This document shows positions 6,212-12,962 of a DNA stretch of 17,447 bases, in pieces; the stretch's first letter is position 1; each line of letters begins with the position of its first letter. Origin of the DNA: Candidatus Moraniibacteriota bacterium. GTDB lineage: Bacteria > Patescibacteriota > Minisyncoccia > CAIUEV01 > JAHKAQ01. The notes under the pieces were generated by a model. The model worked only from the letters and a program-made list of their open reading frames with translations, made no database searches and was not told the DNA's origin. The position numbers and the translations under genes were made by a program. The stretch covers positions 1 to 17,447 of the forward strand of contig WJJX01000118.1 of NCBI GenBank assembly GCA_014729445.1, given 5' to 3'.

Positions 6212-7705
6212 TTAAAAGGATTCCAGGTTCACCCCTTCGTCCCAATTAATTTCGCTGTATTTTTTTAGGACCGTTTTAATTTCCTCTCTAAGTCTATCAT
6301 ATACCTTTTGGGTTTTTGATTCAAATTTAATGGTGATATAAGGACCGTTTTGCGAATATCTCACTATCAGCATTCCGTCGGGAAAATCAACCCTGATACC
6401 GTCTATGGTTGAAAATTCGGCTCCCGCATACTTTTCTTTGAATTCTTTGACTAATTTATTATCGACCAGATCAAATTTAAGTTCATCAGGGCAACCAAGT
6501 TTAATTTCCGGACTGGAGATATATTTGGGGAATCCGTCAATGATTTTGGAAAGTGGTTTGGCTTTTCTCTCCAGGTACTCCAATAACCTTAAAGCCGAGA
6601 AGATCGCGTCATCATGGCCGTAAAAATTATCAACAAAGAAGAAATGGCCGGAAAGTTCGCCTCCAAAAACCGCTTTCTCCTGAGAAACCTTTTCTTTGAT
6701 AAAAGTATGTCCGGTTTTGTGCATAATCGGGATACCTTTTTGGGAAACCACTTCCTCCACGACCTTGGAACAAAGCGCATTGTAAACGATTTTTCCTCCG
6801 GGCAGATAGTCGAGAATATCATCGGCAAAAATAGCCACTAAAATATCGGCCCAAATCGGGTTCCCTTTTTCGTCGACAACTCCCATCCTGTCGCCGTCTC
6901 CATCAAAAGAGATGCCCAAATCGGCTTTTTCCTTGACCACTCTTTCGCCCAGTCTTTTGAGGATATGCTCTTCTGTCGGATCCGGGGTTCCATTGGGAAA
7001 ATTGCCGTCGATTTCGCAATTTTGCTCTATAACTTCGATGCCGATTTGTCTAAGCAGATCGGGAGCGATTGCTCCGGTTGTGCCATTGGAAGCATCGATT
7101 ACGACCTTGAATTTTTTGTCCAAATTAATCACCTCTGCTTTTGGATAAGAATCGCTTGGATCGACCAATATTAGCGGTTTGAAACTTTTTAAGCTGATCC
7201 TTTTTACAACGTCATAAATATAAGCCTCCTGAAAATTCCTGGCCTTGAGAACCTGGCCCGGCCTATCCGTTTTGACTTCTTTTCCCTGCCAAACCATTTC
7301 TCTTAATTCGATAATTTCTTCGGTTCCCAAAGTATTGGAATAGCCTAAAGCCAGCTTCATTCCGTTATAATCGGCCGGATTGTGAGAGGCGGTGATCATT
7401 ATCCCTCCGTTGGTCTTATAATGATACTGGGCGAAATAAACCATTTGAGTTAAACACATTCCTAAATCCACCACATTAATTCCTGATTCAATAAGTCCAT
7501 CGATAACGGCTTTTTTGTATTCCTCTCCGGTTAACCGACAATCATAACCGACTACCGCATCTTTAATCCTCCTTTGCTCCAGATAATAGGCGTATCCTTT
7601 AGCAATCTGCTTAACCACGTCATAGTTTAAATCCTTGCCGGCAACACCTCGAATATCATACCCTCTAAAAATATAGGGATTGATTTCAATTTTTTTTTCA
7701 GTCAT
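6212..7705 (-). CDS. Phosphomannomutase/phosphoglucomutase (alpha-D-phosphohexomutase)
   Basis: A cytoplasmic enzyme that interconverts hexose 6-phosphate and hexose 1-phosphate, supplying mannose-1-P or glucose-1-P for nucleotide-sugar synthesis. Motifs appear in family order. There is FRGYDIRG (13-20), the phosphoserine loop TASHNP (105-110, Ser107), the metal-binding DGDGDR (268-273), the sugar-binding GGELSGH (348-354), and the C-terminal phosphate-binding loop RYSQNGP (449-455). The last is a variant of the usual R-x-S-N-T-x-P. At 497 aa it is about 30-40 residues longer than typical ManB/AlgC proteins. The extra length is mainly between domains 1 and 2 (about 170-197, around VDPSDSYPKAEVINLDKK). 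Substrate preference (mannose or glucose) cannot be read from the sequence. A glucose-1-P product would feed the RmlA-like enzyme encoded at 10541-11611. Confidence 0.93.
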   Translation of the reverse strand: MTEKKIEINPYIFRGYDIRGVAGKDLNYDVVKQIAKGYAYYLEQRRIKDAVVGYDCRLTGEEYKKAVIDGLIESGINVVDLGMCLTQMVYFAQYHYKTNGGIMITASHNPADYNGMKLALGYSNTLGTEEIIELREMVWQGKEVKTDRPGQVLKARNFQEAYIYDVVKRISLKSFKPLILVDPSDSYPKAEVINLDKKFKVVIDASNGTTGAIAPDLLRQIGIEVIEQNCEIDGNFPNGTPDPTEEHILKRLGERVVKEKADLGISFDGDGDRMGVVDEKGNPIWADILVAIFADDILDYLPGGKIVYNALCSKVVEEVVSQKGIPIMHKTGHTFIKEKVSQEKAVFGGELSGHFFFVDNFYGHDDAIFSALRLLEYLERKAKPLSKIIDGFPKYISSPEIKLGCPDELKFDLVDNKLVKEFKEKYAGAEFSTIDGIRVDFPDGMLIVRYSQNGPYITIKFESKTQKVYDRLREEIKTVLKKYSEINWDEGVNLESF

Positions 7706-7802
7706 TGAAATTCTTTAAAAATTAGAATTAATCTTTTTTAAATTAATTAACTAATGTCTTTATTTCTAAATTTAAATATAATATTTTAATTTTGTAAAAT
7801 TT

Positions 7803-8357
7803 TTAAGGCCAGGGTTTATTGTCAACATAAAGTCTCTTTAGAACCGCGTTGCCGTCTTGATCTATGGCTACCATTGCCGCCGTTTCCTTATTTAGAAAGT
7901 TAATGTTCTGCCCTGTTCCTTCGGGAATGAAGTATTCCTCTATTCCGTAGCGGACATCAACGCTTGAATCTTTTCCTCTTCCTTCTTTGTCAATATAGCT
8001 ACGGATTACTTTTCCTTTAAGAAAAACTTTTTCGTTATTTAGAGTCTTTGGATTGGGCTTCTTCTTTTCTAATTGGACCGGTTTCCAGTATGGATTGCTT
8101 TTTATCAAGGTTACATAGACAGTGTCGCCTTGCTTAATTGAGTCGTCTTTAATCATATATCCACCAAAATGCGAAATTCTTTCATATCTAAAAGTGACAT
8201 AATCTCCACGTAAAGGGTCACGGGGGTCAACGGGCGCTATCTCAAGTAAAACCGGCGTGCCGCCGACCGAGATCGATGCTTTGTAAACAAGGACTATAAC
8301 TAAGACAGAAATTTGCAAAGCGAGCGCTAAAATGAATTTTGTTGTTTTTGTCATCAT
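7803..8357 (-). CDS. GDYXXLXY-motif membrane-anchored protein (184 aa)
   Basis: One N-terminal membrane helix (about 9-26) is followed by an extracytoplasmic domain. This contains APVDPRDPLRGDYVTFRY (41-58), whose last eight residues match the GDYXXLXY motif with Phe for Leu, and a second family-like segment YGIEEYFIPEG (137-147). Proteins of this family are known as frequent neighbours of DUF2157 and DUF4401 membrane proteins; their biochemical role is not established. Here it is the last gene of such a cluster, starting three bases after the stop of the preceding membrane protein, so the three are very likely translated from one mRNA. There is no terminator in the 97 AT-rich bases after it. 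Confidence 0.88.
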   Translation of the reverse strand: MMTKTTKFILALALQISVLVIVLVYKASISVGGTPVLLEIAPVDPRDPLRGDYVTFRYERISHFGGYMIKDDSIKQGDTVYVTLIKSNPYWKPVQLEKKKPNPKTLNNEKVFLKGKVIRSYIDKEGRGKDSSVDVRYGIEEYFIPEGTGQNINFLNKETAAMVAIDQDGNAVLKRLYVDNKPWP

Positions 8358-8360
8358 ATT

Positions 8361-9422
8361 TCATTGAATAATTTGTTGGGGTTGGGGTTGGGGTTTGATT
8401 TTTTCAATCATTCGCCGCCTGGCTTTTTCCATAAAATATCCTACCAAAAAGAGCAACAAACCGGCGCTTATGAAGAAAATGCTTTTATCGATAAAATCAA
8501 AAAACCAGTCAAAATATTTGATGAAAATAAATAGAAACAAAAGAAAAGTGCCTAAATTGATAAACCAACTTTTTCGCTTTAAATATCCTAAAAGTATAAA
8601 GGCAAGCAATTGCAAAAAAACCATTAAATTAAAAAATATAGCGGCCAAAAAACCAATCGCATTTAAAGCGCCGCCGTCAAAAAGATTCTGCTCGGGCAAA
8701 AGACTTATTATTAAAAACAAACCCCCTAATCCTAAAATAACCAAATACTCGCTTTTAATTATTAACCGATGGATTAAATCATAAGTCGCCAAGCCGACTA
8801 AACTTGTTAAAAATATCAATAAAGATAGGCTTATCTGCCAGGAATAAATAAACGGATCACCGTTTGTTACATTTTCAAAAATTTTCAATCCCTCATCCAT
8901 AGAAAAAATAAACAGAACTACGGTTATTGTCGATAAACCCAATGCCGAATAAATTTTTCTAAAACGCCGCCATTTAAATTCTTTTTCATGATAGCGGCTC
9001 ATTAAATAAGCGATCAAAGCAATAAAAACTAAAGCGGCTATCAGGCTGGTGCCTTTTATATTTTTGTCACTGATCCATTCATCCGCCTTGAAACTCCACC
9101 AAACGGTTAAACCGATTAAACTCGGAGCCAAAGTGGAGACAAATTTCAAATAATAGGAGATTATCATACCGACAATCCCGCTAATAAGAAGTATAGTCTG
9201 CCAAGAAATTGCTTGGCCCAAATCTCTATTAAAAACCGCCAAGGTGACACCAAAAAAGCAAAGCGACAAAAGTGCGAAAGCCTGGCTTAATGAATCCTCT
9301 TTGTTAAAATTTTCACCGGAGTTTTTTTTCTTAAGCCTCCTTATAAAAAAAATAATACCGATTATTCCAAGTATTCCAATTAAAGGCACAAGCAGATAAA
9401 TTATAAAATACATGTAAATCAT
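8361..9422 (-). CDS. Multi-pass membrane protein, DUF2157-cluster partner (353 aa)
   Basis: About ten to eleven hydrophobic helices (roughly 4-27, 47-64, 75-92, 95-110, 125-141, 160-174, 192-214, 225-241, 253-280, 287-303 and 312-331), with very little soluble sequence. The C-terminal stretch KYFDWFFDFIDKSIFF at 302-317, with the following glycine-containing helix and a basic MEKARRRM end, resembles the C-terminus of longer DUF2157-family proteins. This ORF may therefore supply the second half of that family as a separate polypeptide. The tail PQPQPQ (345-350) is encoded by a (TTGGGG)3 repeat on the opposite strand. The ATG lies four bases after the TAG of the DUF2157 gene, and the reading frame is also open upstream of it. 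Function unknown. Confidence 0.8.
   Translation of the reverse strand: MIYMYFIIYLLVPLIGILGIIGIIFFIRRLKKKNSGENFNKEDSLSQAFALLSLCFFGVTLAVFNRDLGQAISWQTILLISGIVGMIISYYLKFVSTLAPSLIGLTVWWSFKADEWISDKNIKGTSLIAALVFIALIAYLMSRYHEKEFKWRRFRKIYSALGLSTITVVLFIFSMDEGLKIFENVTNGDPFIYSWQISLSLLIFLTSLVGLATYDLIHRLIIKSEYLVILGLGGLFLIISLLPEQNLFDGGALNAIGFLAAIFFNLMVFLQLLAFILLGYLKRKSWFINLGTFLLFLFIFIKYFDWFFDFIDKSIFFISAGLLLFLVGYFMEKARRRMIEKIKPQPQPQQIIQ
8376..8393 (+). repeat. (TTGGGG)3 simple repeat
   Basis: Three perfect copies of TTGGGG on the plus strand give three runs of four G. They lie within the 3' end of the minus-strand 353-aa gene, where they encode alternating Pro and Gln. Three G4 runs could support a two-layer G-quadruplex or an intermolecular one. 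Confidence 0.8.
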
Positions 9423-9426
9423 GTTT

Positions 9427-10125
9427 CTAATAAAAATCTTTAAAATTCGGTGGTATCTTTTTTCTGATTACCAAACCGCTGACTAAAGTTATTACCGTTG
9501 AAGCACAAAGCAGAATCGAGGGGGTGAAGATAAAAGAATGAGTGTTAATTCCGTCAAGCAGCCCCCAAGGATAACCTATAAGGGAAACCACACCCAAAAT
9601 AATTGCCATAAAGAAAATGGAGTAAGCCTCGATGGCAAAAGCCATAACAATGGAACCGATCATCCACAAGATAAAGCCATCCGGCCAGTTGGCGGTAGTA
9701 TGAAACATTTGAGCAATTAAGAAGATGCCCGATCCATAAATAATCGAACCTAACAAAAACAAAGACTCGCCGATTCTCTTTAGCTTGGTTCTTTCTTTCA
9801 GCAACCAGCCTACCGTATAAGAAGCCAGCATGGAAGTGAAAATTATTCCTATTTTAAAAGGCTTTTCTATATTTTGCCAATTGGAAGCAATAAAAGAAAA
9901 GATTCCCGCCCCGACAAGAACCGCCGCTATAATTAAAATTACAGTGATGGCCTTTTTGGGGGCTTCCTCGCTTTTTTTTTCGGAATCGATGGCGTCAAAA
10001 TTCTGCTGGATCAAATCAATGCTCCATCCCCGGCCTAAAAGATTCTTATAAATATCCTCTTTTGAAATCCCCGAAGCCAAAGAGTTTTTTATATATTGTA
10101 TTATTTGTATGTTTTGATTATCCAT
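9427..10125 (-). CDS. DUF2157 membrane protein with N-terminal helical domain (232 aa)
   Basis: The N-terminal 45 residues form a small soluble helical domain with the pattern IIQYIKNSLASGISKEDI (8-25), then L..RGWSIDLI. This resembles short UBA- or SHOCT-like modules at the start of many Patescibacteria membrane proteins. Six helices follow (about 60-80, 91-109, 118-141, 149-168, 170-188 and 198-219). ASNWQNI (80-86) and IAQMFHTTANWPDGFILW (137-154) are the segments I recognise as DUF2157. The protein is shorter than many family members, and the missing C-terminal part resembles the next ORF. The junction is notable: near the 3' end the codons AGA AAA AAG contain an A6 run, and one base fewer there would join both frames. 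It lies 41 bases downstream of tRNA-Val and has no Shine-Dalgarno motif. Confidence 0.85.
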   Translation of the reverse strand: MDNQNIQIIQYIKNSLASGISKEDIYKNLLGRGWSIDLIQQNFDAIDSEKKSEEAPKKAITVILIIAAVLVGAGIFSFIASNWQNIEKPFKIGIIFTSMLASYTVGWLLKERTKLKRIGESLFLLGSIIYGSGIFLIAQMFHTTANWPDGFILWMIGSIVMAFAIEAYSIFFMAIILGVVSLIGYPWGLLDGINTHSFIFTPSILLCASTVITLVSGLVIRKKIPPNFKDFY

Positions 10126-10166
10126 AGCTATTCTAATATATCACAATAATAGCCGGAAAGCTACTG

Positions 10167-10240
10167 TGGGCGACACAGGATTTGAACCTGTGACCTTCTG
10201 CGTGTCGAGCAGACGCTCTAACCAACTGAGCTAGCCGCCC
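10167..10240 (-). tRNA. tRNA-Val (anticodon GAC) with C33
   Basis: The minus strand gives a complete 74-base cloverleaf. The acceptor is GGGCGGC/GTCGCCC with one G-U pair, the D arm GCTC/GAGC, the anticodon stem TCTGC/GCAGA, and the T arm ACAGG/CCTGT with loop TTCAAAT. The discriminator is A and CCA is not encoded. The seven-base anticodon loop is TCGACAC, placing GAC at 34-36, which reads GUC/GUU valine. Position 33 is C rather than the nearly invariant U. A one-base shift would read CGA (serine), but the short five-base variable region rules out a serine tRNA. It lies between ybaB and the DUF2157 gene, all on the same strand. Confidence 0.93.
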
Positions 10241-10254
10241 CTGTCGCTACTCAA

Positions 10255-10282
10255 ATATTAGCTGTTAAAACATTCCTCCCAA
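10255..10282 (-). promoter_or_regulatory. Putative promoter of tRNA-Val
   Basis: On the minus strand TTGGGA (10282-10277) is followed after 16 bases by TAATAT (10260-10255), ending 14 bases before the tRNA 5' end. The -35 element lies inside the 3' end of ybaB. Alternatively the tRNA is processed from an rmlA-ybaB transcript. Confidence 0.35.
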
Positions 10283-10522
10283 ACCGGCGGCGCCGCCGCC
10301 CATCATATCGCTGTACATTTTTTTCTGAACAGCTTTGTTGGCTCTGTTAACGGCTTTTCTGATGTTTTTTTCCAGTTTTTTGTCGTCTCTGTTGTCGATT
10401 TTTACCTCTAGGACCTTCATGGCTCCGTTTATTTTTACGGTTACTCCGTTTACTTCCTCTTCCACTTCGATCGAATCCATCTGTTTTCTGAGTTTATTGA
10501 TTTCTTTTAATTTATCAAACAT
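10265..10522 (-). CDS. YbaB/EbfC family nucleoid-associated protein (85 aa)
   Basis: A small cytoplasmic DNA-binding protein; family members dimerise like tweezers and coat or bridge DNA, and in many bacteria the gene neighbours dnaX and recR. Seen here are an N-terminal helix (MFDKLKEINKLRKQMD), a central beta region (VNGVTVKINGAMKVLEVKID, 24-43), a basic C-terminal helix (LEKNIRKAVNRANKAVQKKM), and a glycine- and methionine-rich tail. The length is a little under the usual 100-110 residues because the N-terminal helix is shorter. It follows the RmlA-like gene by 18 bases and precedes tRNA-Val by 24 bases. The usual dnaX/recR partners are absent. No Shine-Dalgarno motif precedes the ATG. Confidence 0.93.
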   Translation of the reverse strand: MFDKLKEINKLRKQMDSIEVEEEVNGVTVKINGAMKVLEVKIDNRDDKKLEKNIRKAVNRANKAVQKKMYSDMMGGGAAGLGGMF

Positions 10523-10540
10523 TTTTTTGAAATTTAAAAT

Positions 10541-11611
10541 TTATAATTCCACTAAAGTGTTGTTGCCCAAAATCAGTTTATGGCCGGATGGTTTGGTGGC
10601 CTTTTGAGAACTCACCTGAGCGGCCGGCCCGATTAAACTGTCGACTATTCTTTTATTGCAATTAATTTTAGCCTCATCGCAAATTATCGAATGGGAAATT
10701 TCAGCCCCCTGGATATCGCAGTTATCTCCAATTGAGGTATAAGGTTCAATGGTCGTATTCTCCAATTTGCAGTTTTTGCCAATAACTACCGGACCTCTGA
10801 TCAAACAGTTTTTGGCGATTTGGGTGCCTTTTTCGATAATCACTTTTCCCTCGATAATAGCTCCTTTTTTGACCTTGCCTTTAATGTCTAGCTCAATATT
10901 AGCCAAAATCAAACTATTGCCTTCCAGCAGGACATCGGGCTTGCCCGTATCCTTCCACCAGCCGGTTAATTCCTCGTAGCCCACTTTTTTGTTTGTTTCG
11001 ATTAAATAAGTGTGAACATCGGAAATTTCAAGCTCTCCTCTGGGACCGGGCTGGATTTTTTGGACTGCTTCTCGAACCGCGTTGGAGTAAATATAAATCC
11101 CGGTAACCGCATAATCGCTTTTCGGTTTCTGGGGTTTTTCTTCAATTTTTAAAAGTCTGCCTTGTTTGTCAAAAACGGGCACTCCGAATCTTTCCGGATC
11201 CGAGACTTTGGTAAGCCCCAAAAGACAATCCAGTTGTTTTTTCTTGAATTTATCGATCAACTTTTGGAGCGGGGCAAGCACAATGTTATCACCCAGATAA
11301 AATAAAAGATCGTCTTTTCCAATCCAATCCAGAGCATTTTTGACTACGTGGGCAACTCCCAAGGCTCCGCCCGCCTGCTCCAGATATGTAATGTTTAACC
11401 CCCATTTTTTTCCGGAGCCGACGATTTGTTTTATTTCCTTATCGCCTTGGTTGATATTTATCGCCACTTCCTTAATCTTGGTTTCGGCCACTTTTTCCAG
11501 AGCGTAATAAATCATGGGCTTGTTGGCGAGAGGCACGAGATGTTTATTAATTGTGTACGTTAACGGTCTTAAACGAGTTCCATGGCCTCCTGCGGCAATA
11601 AGTGCTTTCAT
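10541..11611 (-). CDS. RmlA-like nucleotidyltransferase, long form (glucose-1-phosphate thymidylyltransferase family)
   Basis: Predicted to join a nucleoside triphosphate (typically dTTP) to glucose-1-phosphate, the first step toward dTDP-rhamnose and related deoxysugars. The catalytic Rossmann-like domain (1-235) shows GGHGTRLRPLT (8-18), the conserved lysine in NKHLVPLANKPM (22-33), and LGDN (106-109) with the metal-binding Asp. It also shows IEEKPQKPKSDYAVTGIYIY (156-175) and the WWKDTG motif (218-223). Residues about 240-335 are hexapeptide-like repeats (for example IIEGKVIIEKGT, VVIGKNCKLENT) forming a left-handed beta-helix. This is characteristic of the long RmlA type of about 355 residues, in contrast to the short ~290-residue type. 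The nucleotide and sugar specificity are inferred from the family. An RmlD-like gene lies upstream; rmlB and rmlC are not in the window. Confidence 0.9.
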   Translation of the reverse strand: MKALIAAGGHGTRLRPLTYTINKHLVPLANKPMIYYALEKVAETKIKEVAININQGDKEIKQIVGSGKKWGLNITYLEQAGGALGVAHVVKNALDWIGKDDLLFYLGDNIVLAPLQKLIDKFKKKQLDCLLGLTKVSDPERFGVPVFDKQGRLLKIEEKPQKPKSDYAVTGIYIYSNAVREAVQKIQPGPRGELEISDVHTYLIETNKKVGYEELTGWWKDTGKPDVLLEGNSLILANIELDIKGKVKKGAIIEGKVIIEKGTQIAKNCLIRGPVVIGKNCKLENTTIEPYTSIGDNCDIQGAEISHSIICDEAKINCNKRIVDSLIGPAAQVSSQKATKPSGHKLILGNNTLVEL

Positions 11612-11656
11612 AATAAATAATTTATTTGTTAACTCGATTGTAGTCTAACAAAAATT

Positions 11657-11935
11657 TTAAGAATTTAACAAGCTTATTACCAAAGTGGAGAAGATAAAGC
11701 CCGTTATCTGGAATATGACCAGAAAAATTATTCCATAAGCTATCTTCATTTTTTCCTTATAAAAGAATAAAGTAAAGATAATCAAGGCCAAAAAAGAGCT
11801 AATAAGAAAAACAAAATCCTTGACGCTAAAAACGGTCGAGTTTCCTGATATAACCGTAATAAAAAAAACATAAGAAAACAAAATAAAAATATAGATAAAC
11901 CAGACCAGTAATAAAAAAATTTTTCTTTTCTCCAT
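11657..11935 (-). CDS. Small three-helix membrane protein (92 aa)
   Basis: Not recognised. Almost the whole protein is hydrophobic: helices at about 6-30, 40-58 and 64-88, joined by short loops (GNSTVFSVKD and KEKMK). A basic MEKRK N-terminus is retained in the cytoplasm by the positive-inside rule. It lies between the RmlD-like gene (47 bases upstream) and the RmlA-like gene (45 bases downstream), all on the same strand. This suggests an envelope-related role such as a helper of glycan transfer, but that is only context. It has no Shine-Dalgarno motif and could be rejected if homologues do not exist; the even spacing of helices and strict charge pattern argue that it is real. Confidence 0.65.
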   Translation of the reverse strand: MEKRKIFLLLVWFIYIFILFSYVFFITVISGNSTVFSVKDFVFLISSFLALIIFTLFFYKEKMKIAYGIIFLVIFQITGFIFSTLVISLLNS

Positions 11936-11941
11936 AAAGAT

Positions 11942-11981
11942 TTTTTATTGATATTATTTTAATTTAAAATTTTTATTGATA
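11942..11981. repeat. 12-bp direct repeat TTTTTATTGATA
   Basis: The same 12 bases occur at 11942-11953 and 11970-11981, between the RmlD-like gene and the small membrane protein. On the coding strand they read TATCAATAAAAA. In DNA this AT-rich, chance is a real explanation. Confidence 0.35.
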
Positions 11982-11982
11982 A

Positions 11983-12867
11983 TCAAGTAGAATCAGAACC
12001 GGAATATATTTCTTTAATTTCTTTTAAATAACTCCTTAAGGCTTGATCCAAACTCCTCATTTTTTCGGTTTTGGTATTTAATAACCTCGAATATTTAGGC
12101 CTCTTGGCCGGCCTTTTAAATTTTTCACCGCTTATCGGTTTGATTTCAATATTTTTGTTAATTATATTAAACAATTTTACCGCACATTCAAACCAAGTGC
12201 AAGGTCCCTCGTTAACAAAATGATAAATACCGTATTGATTATTGTTTGAGCCAAACAACAAATTATAAGTCTGCTTGGCCAAATCGGGAGTATAGGTAAA
12301 ACAGGAAAACTCCTCGTTGACCACTTCGAGCGTGTCCTTGACTTTACTCAATTCGAGCATAATATCGATGAAGCTTTTTTTGCTTTGATCGCTTAAGCCA
12401 GGTCTGCCAAAGAGTTTGGAGGTTCGGATGATGTAAAATTTGTCGCCGTATTTTTGAACTTCTTTTTCCCCCAGAAGTTTGCTTTGACCGTAATTTTGAA
12501 TCGGATCGGGTTTGTCGGATTCCCGATAACCCGACTTTTTATCGCCTTTGAAAACATAATCAGTCGAATAATGAACCAAAACCGCGTTGTTTTTATGACA
12601 GGCTTTAGCCAGATAACCGGGACCGTAGCCGTTGATTTGTTTAGCCAGTTCATATTCTCCCCTGCTTTCTTCACAGGCGTCGACGGCGTTATAGGCTGAG
12701 GCGTTAATTACAAAATCCGGCTTGCTTTTGTTAATTTTTGCCTTAACTGTATTTTCATTGGTGATATCAAAATCCTCTTTATCAAAACCCAGCGGTTCAT
12801 AATCCTTAAAAGTTTGCATTAATTTCTGTCCCAGATTGCCTTGGTGGCCGATGATTATTATTTTCAT
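11983..12867 (-). CDS. RmlD-like dTDP-4-dehydrorhamnose reductase (SDR family)
   Basis: A cytoplasmic NAD(P)H-dependent reductase of the extended short-chain dehydrogenase family. RmlD reduces dTDP-4-keto-rhamnose to dTDP-L-rhamnose, the last step of the pathway begun by RmlA. The nucleotide-binding motif is GHQGNLG (7-13). INASAY (54-59) and VDACEES (62-68) are typical of RmlD, the active-site strand is HYSTDYVFKG (99-108), and the catalytic pair is in YGQSK (Tyr126, Lys130). The C-terminal RPKYSRLLNTKT resembles the RP.(S/N)..L...K end seen in RmlD proteins. At 294 aa the length is normal. The exact substrate could be another dTDP-4-keto sugar. Its companion rmlA-like gene lies about 370 bases downstream with a small membrane protein between, and no rmlB or rmlC is visible. 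Confidence 0.88.
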   Translation of the reverse strand: MKIIIIGHQGNLGQKLMQTFKDYEPLGFDKEDFDITNENTVKAKINKSKPDFVINASAYNAVDACEESRGEYELAKQINGYGPGYLAKACHKNNAVLVHYSTDYVFKGDKKSGYRESDKPDPIQNYGQSKLLGEKEVQKYGDKFYIIRTSKLFGRPGLSDQSKKSFIDIMLELSKVKDTLEVVNEEFSCFTYTPDLAKQTYNLLFGSNNNQYGIYHFVNEGPCTWFECAVKLFNIINKNIEIKPISGEKFKRPAKRPKYSRLLNTKTEKMRSLDQALRSYLKEIKEIYSGSDST

Positions 12868-12962
12868 TTTAAATTATTTAGTATTAATTAATTCAAACTA
12901 TAACAATTATTTTAAAATTATTATAATTAAGATGAAAAAGAATAAAATTTTAGTCAAATAGA

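Noticed and set aside
9457..9463. Programmed -1 frameshift at A_AAA_AAG in the DUF2157 gene
   Set aside because: The -1 frame meets TAA after a few codons and does not enter the next ORF, which would need a +1 shift.
10167..10240. Reading this tRNA as Ser(CGA)
   Set aside because: The five-pair anticodon stem fixes GAC at 34-36, and there is no long variable arm as serine tRNAs require.
12868..12962. Terminator or promoter between the transporter operon and the rmlD-like gene
   Set aside because: The spacer is almost pure A/T with imperfect small palindromes; no stem with G-C pairs and no well-spaced -35/-10 pair stands out.
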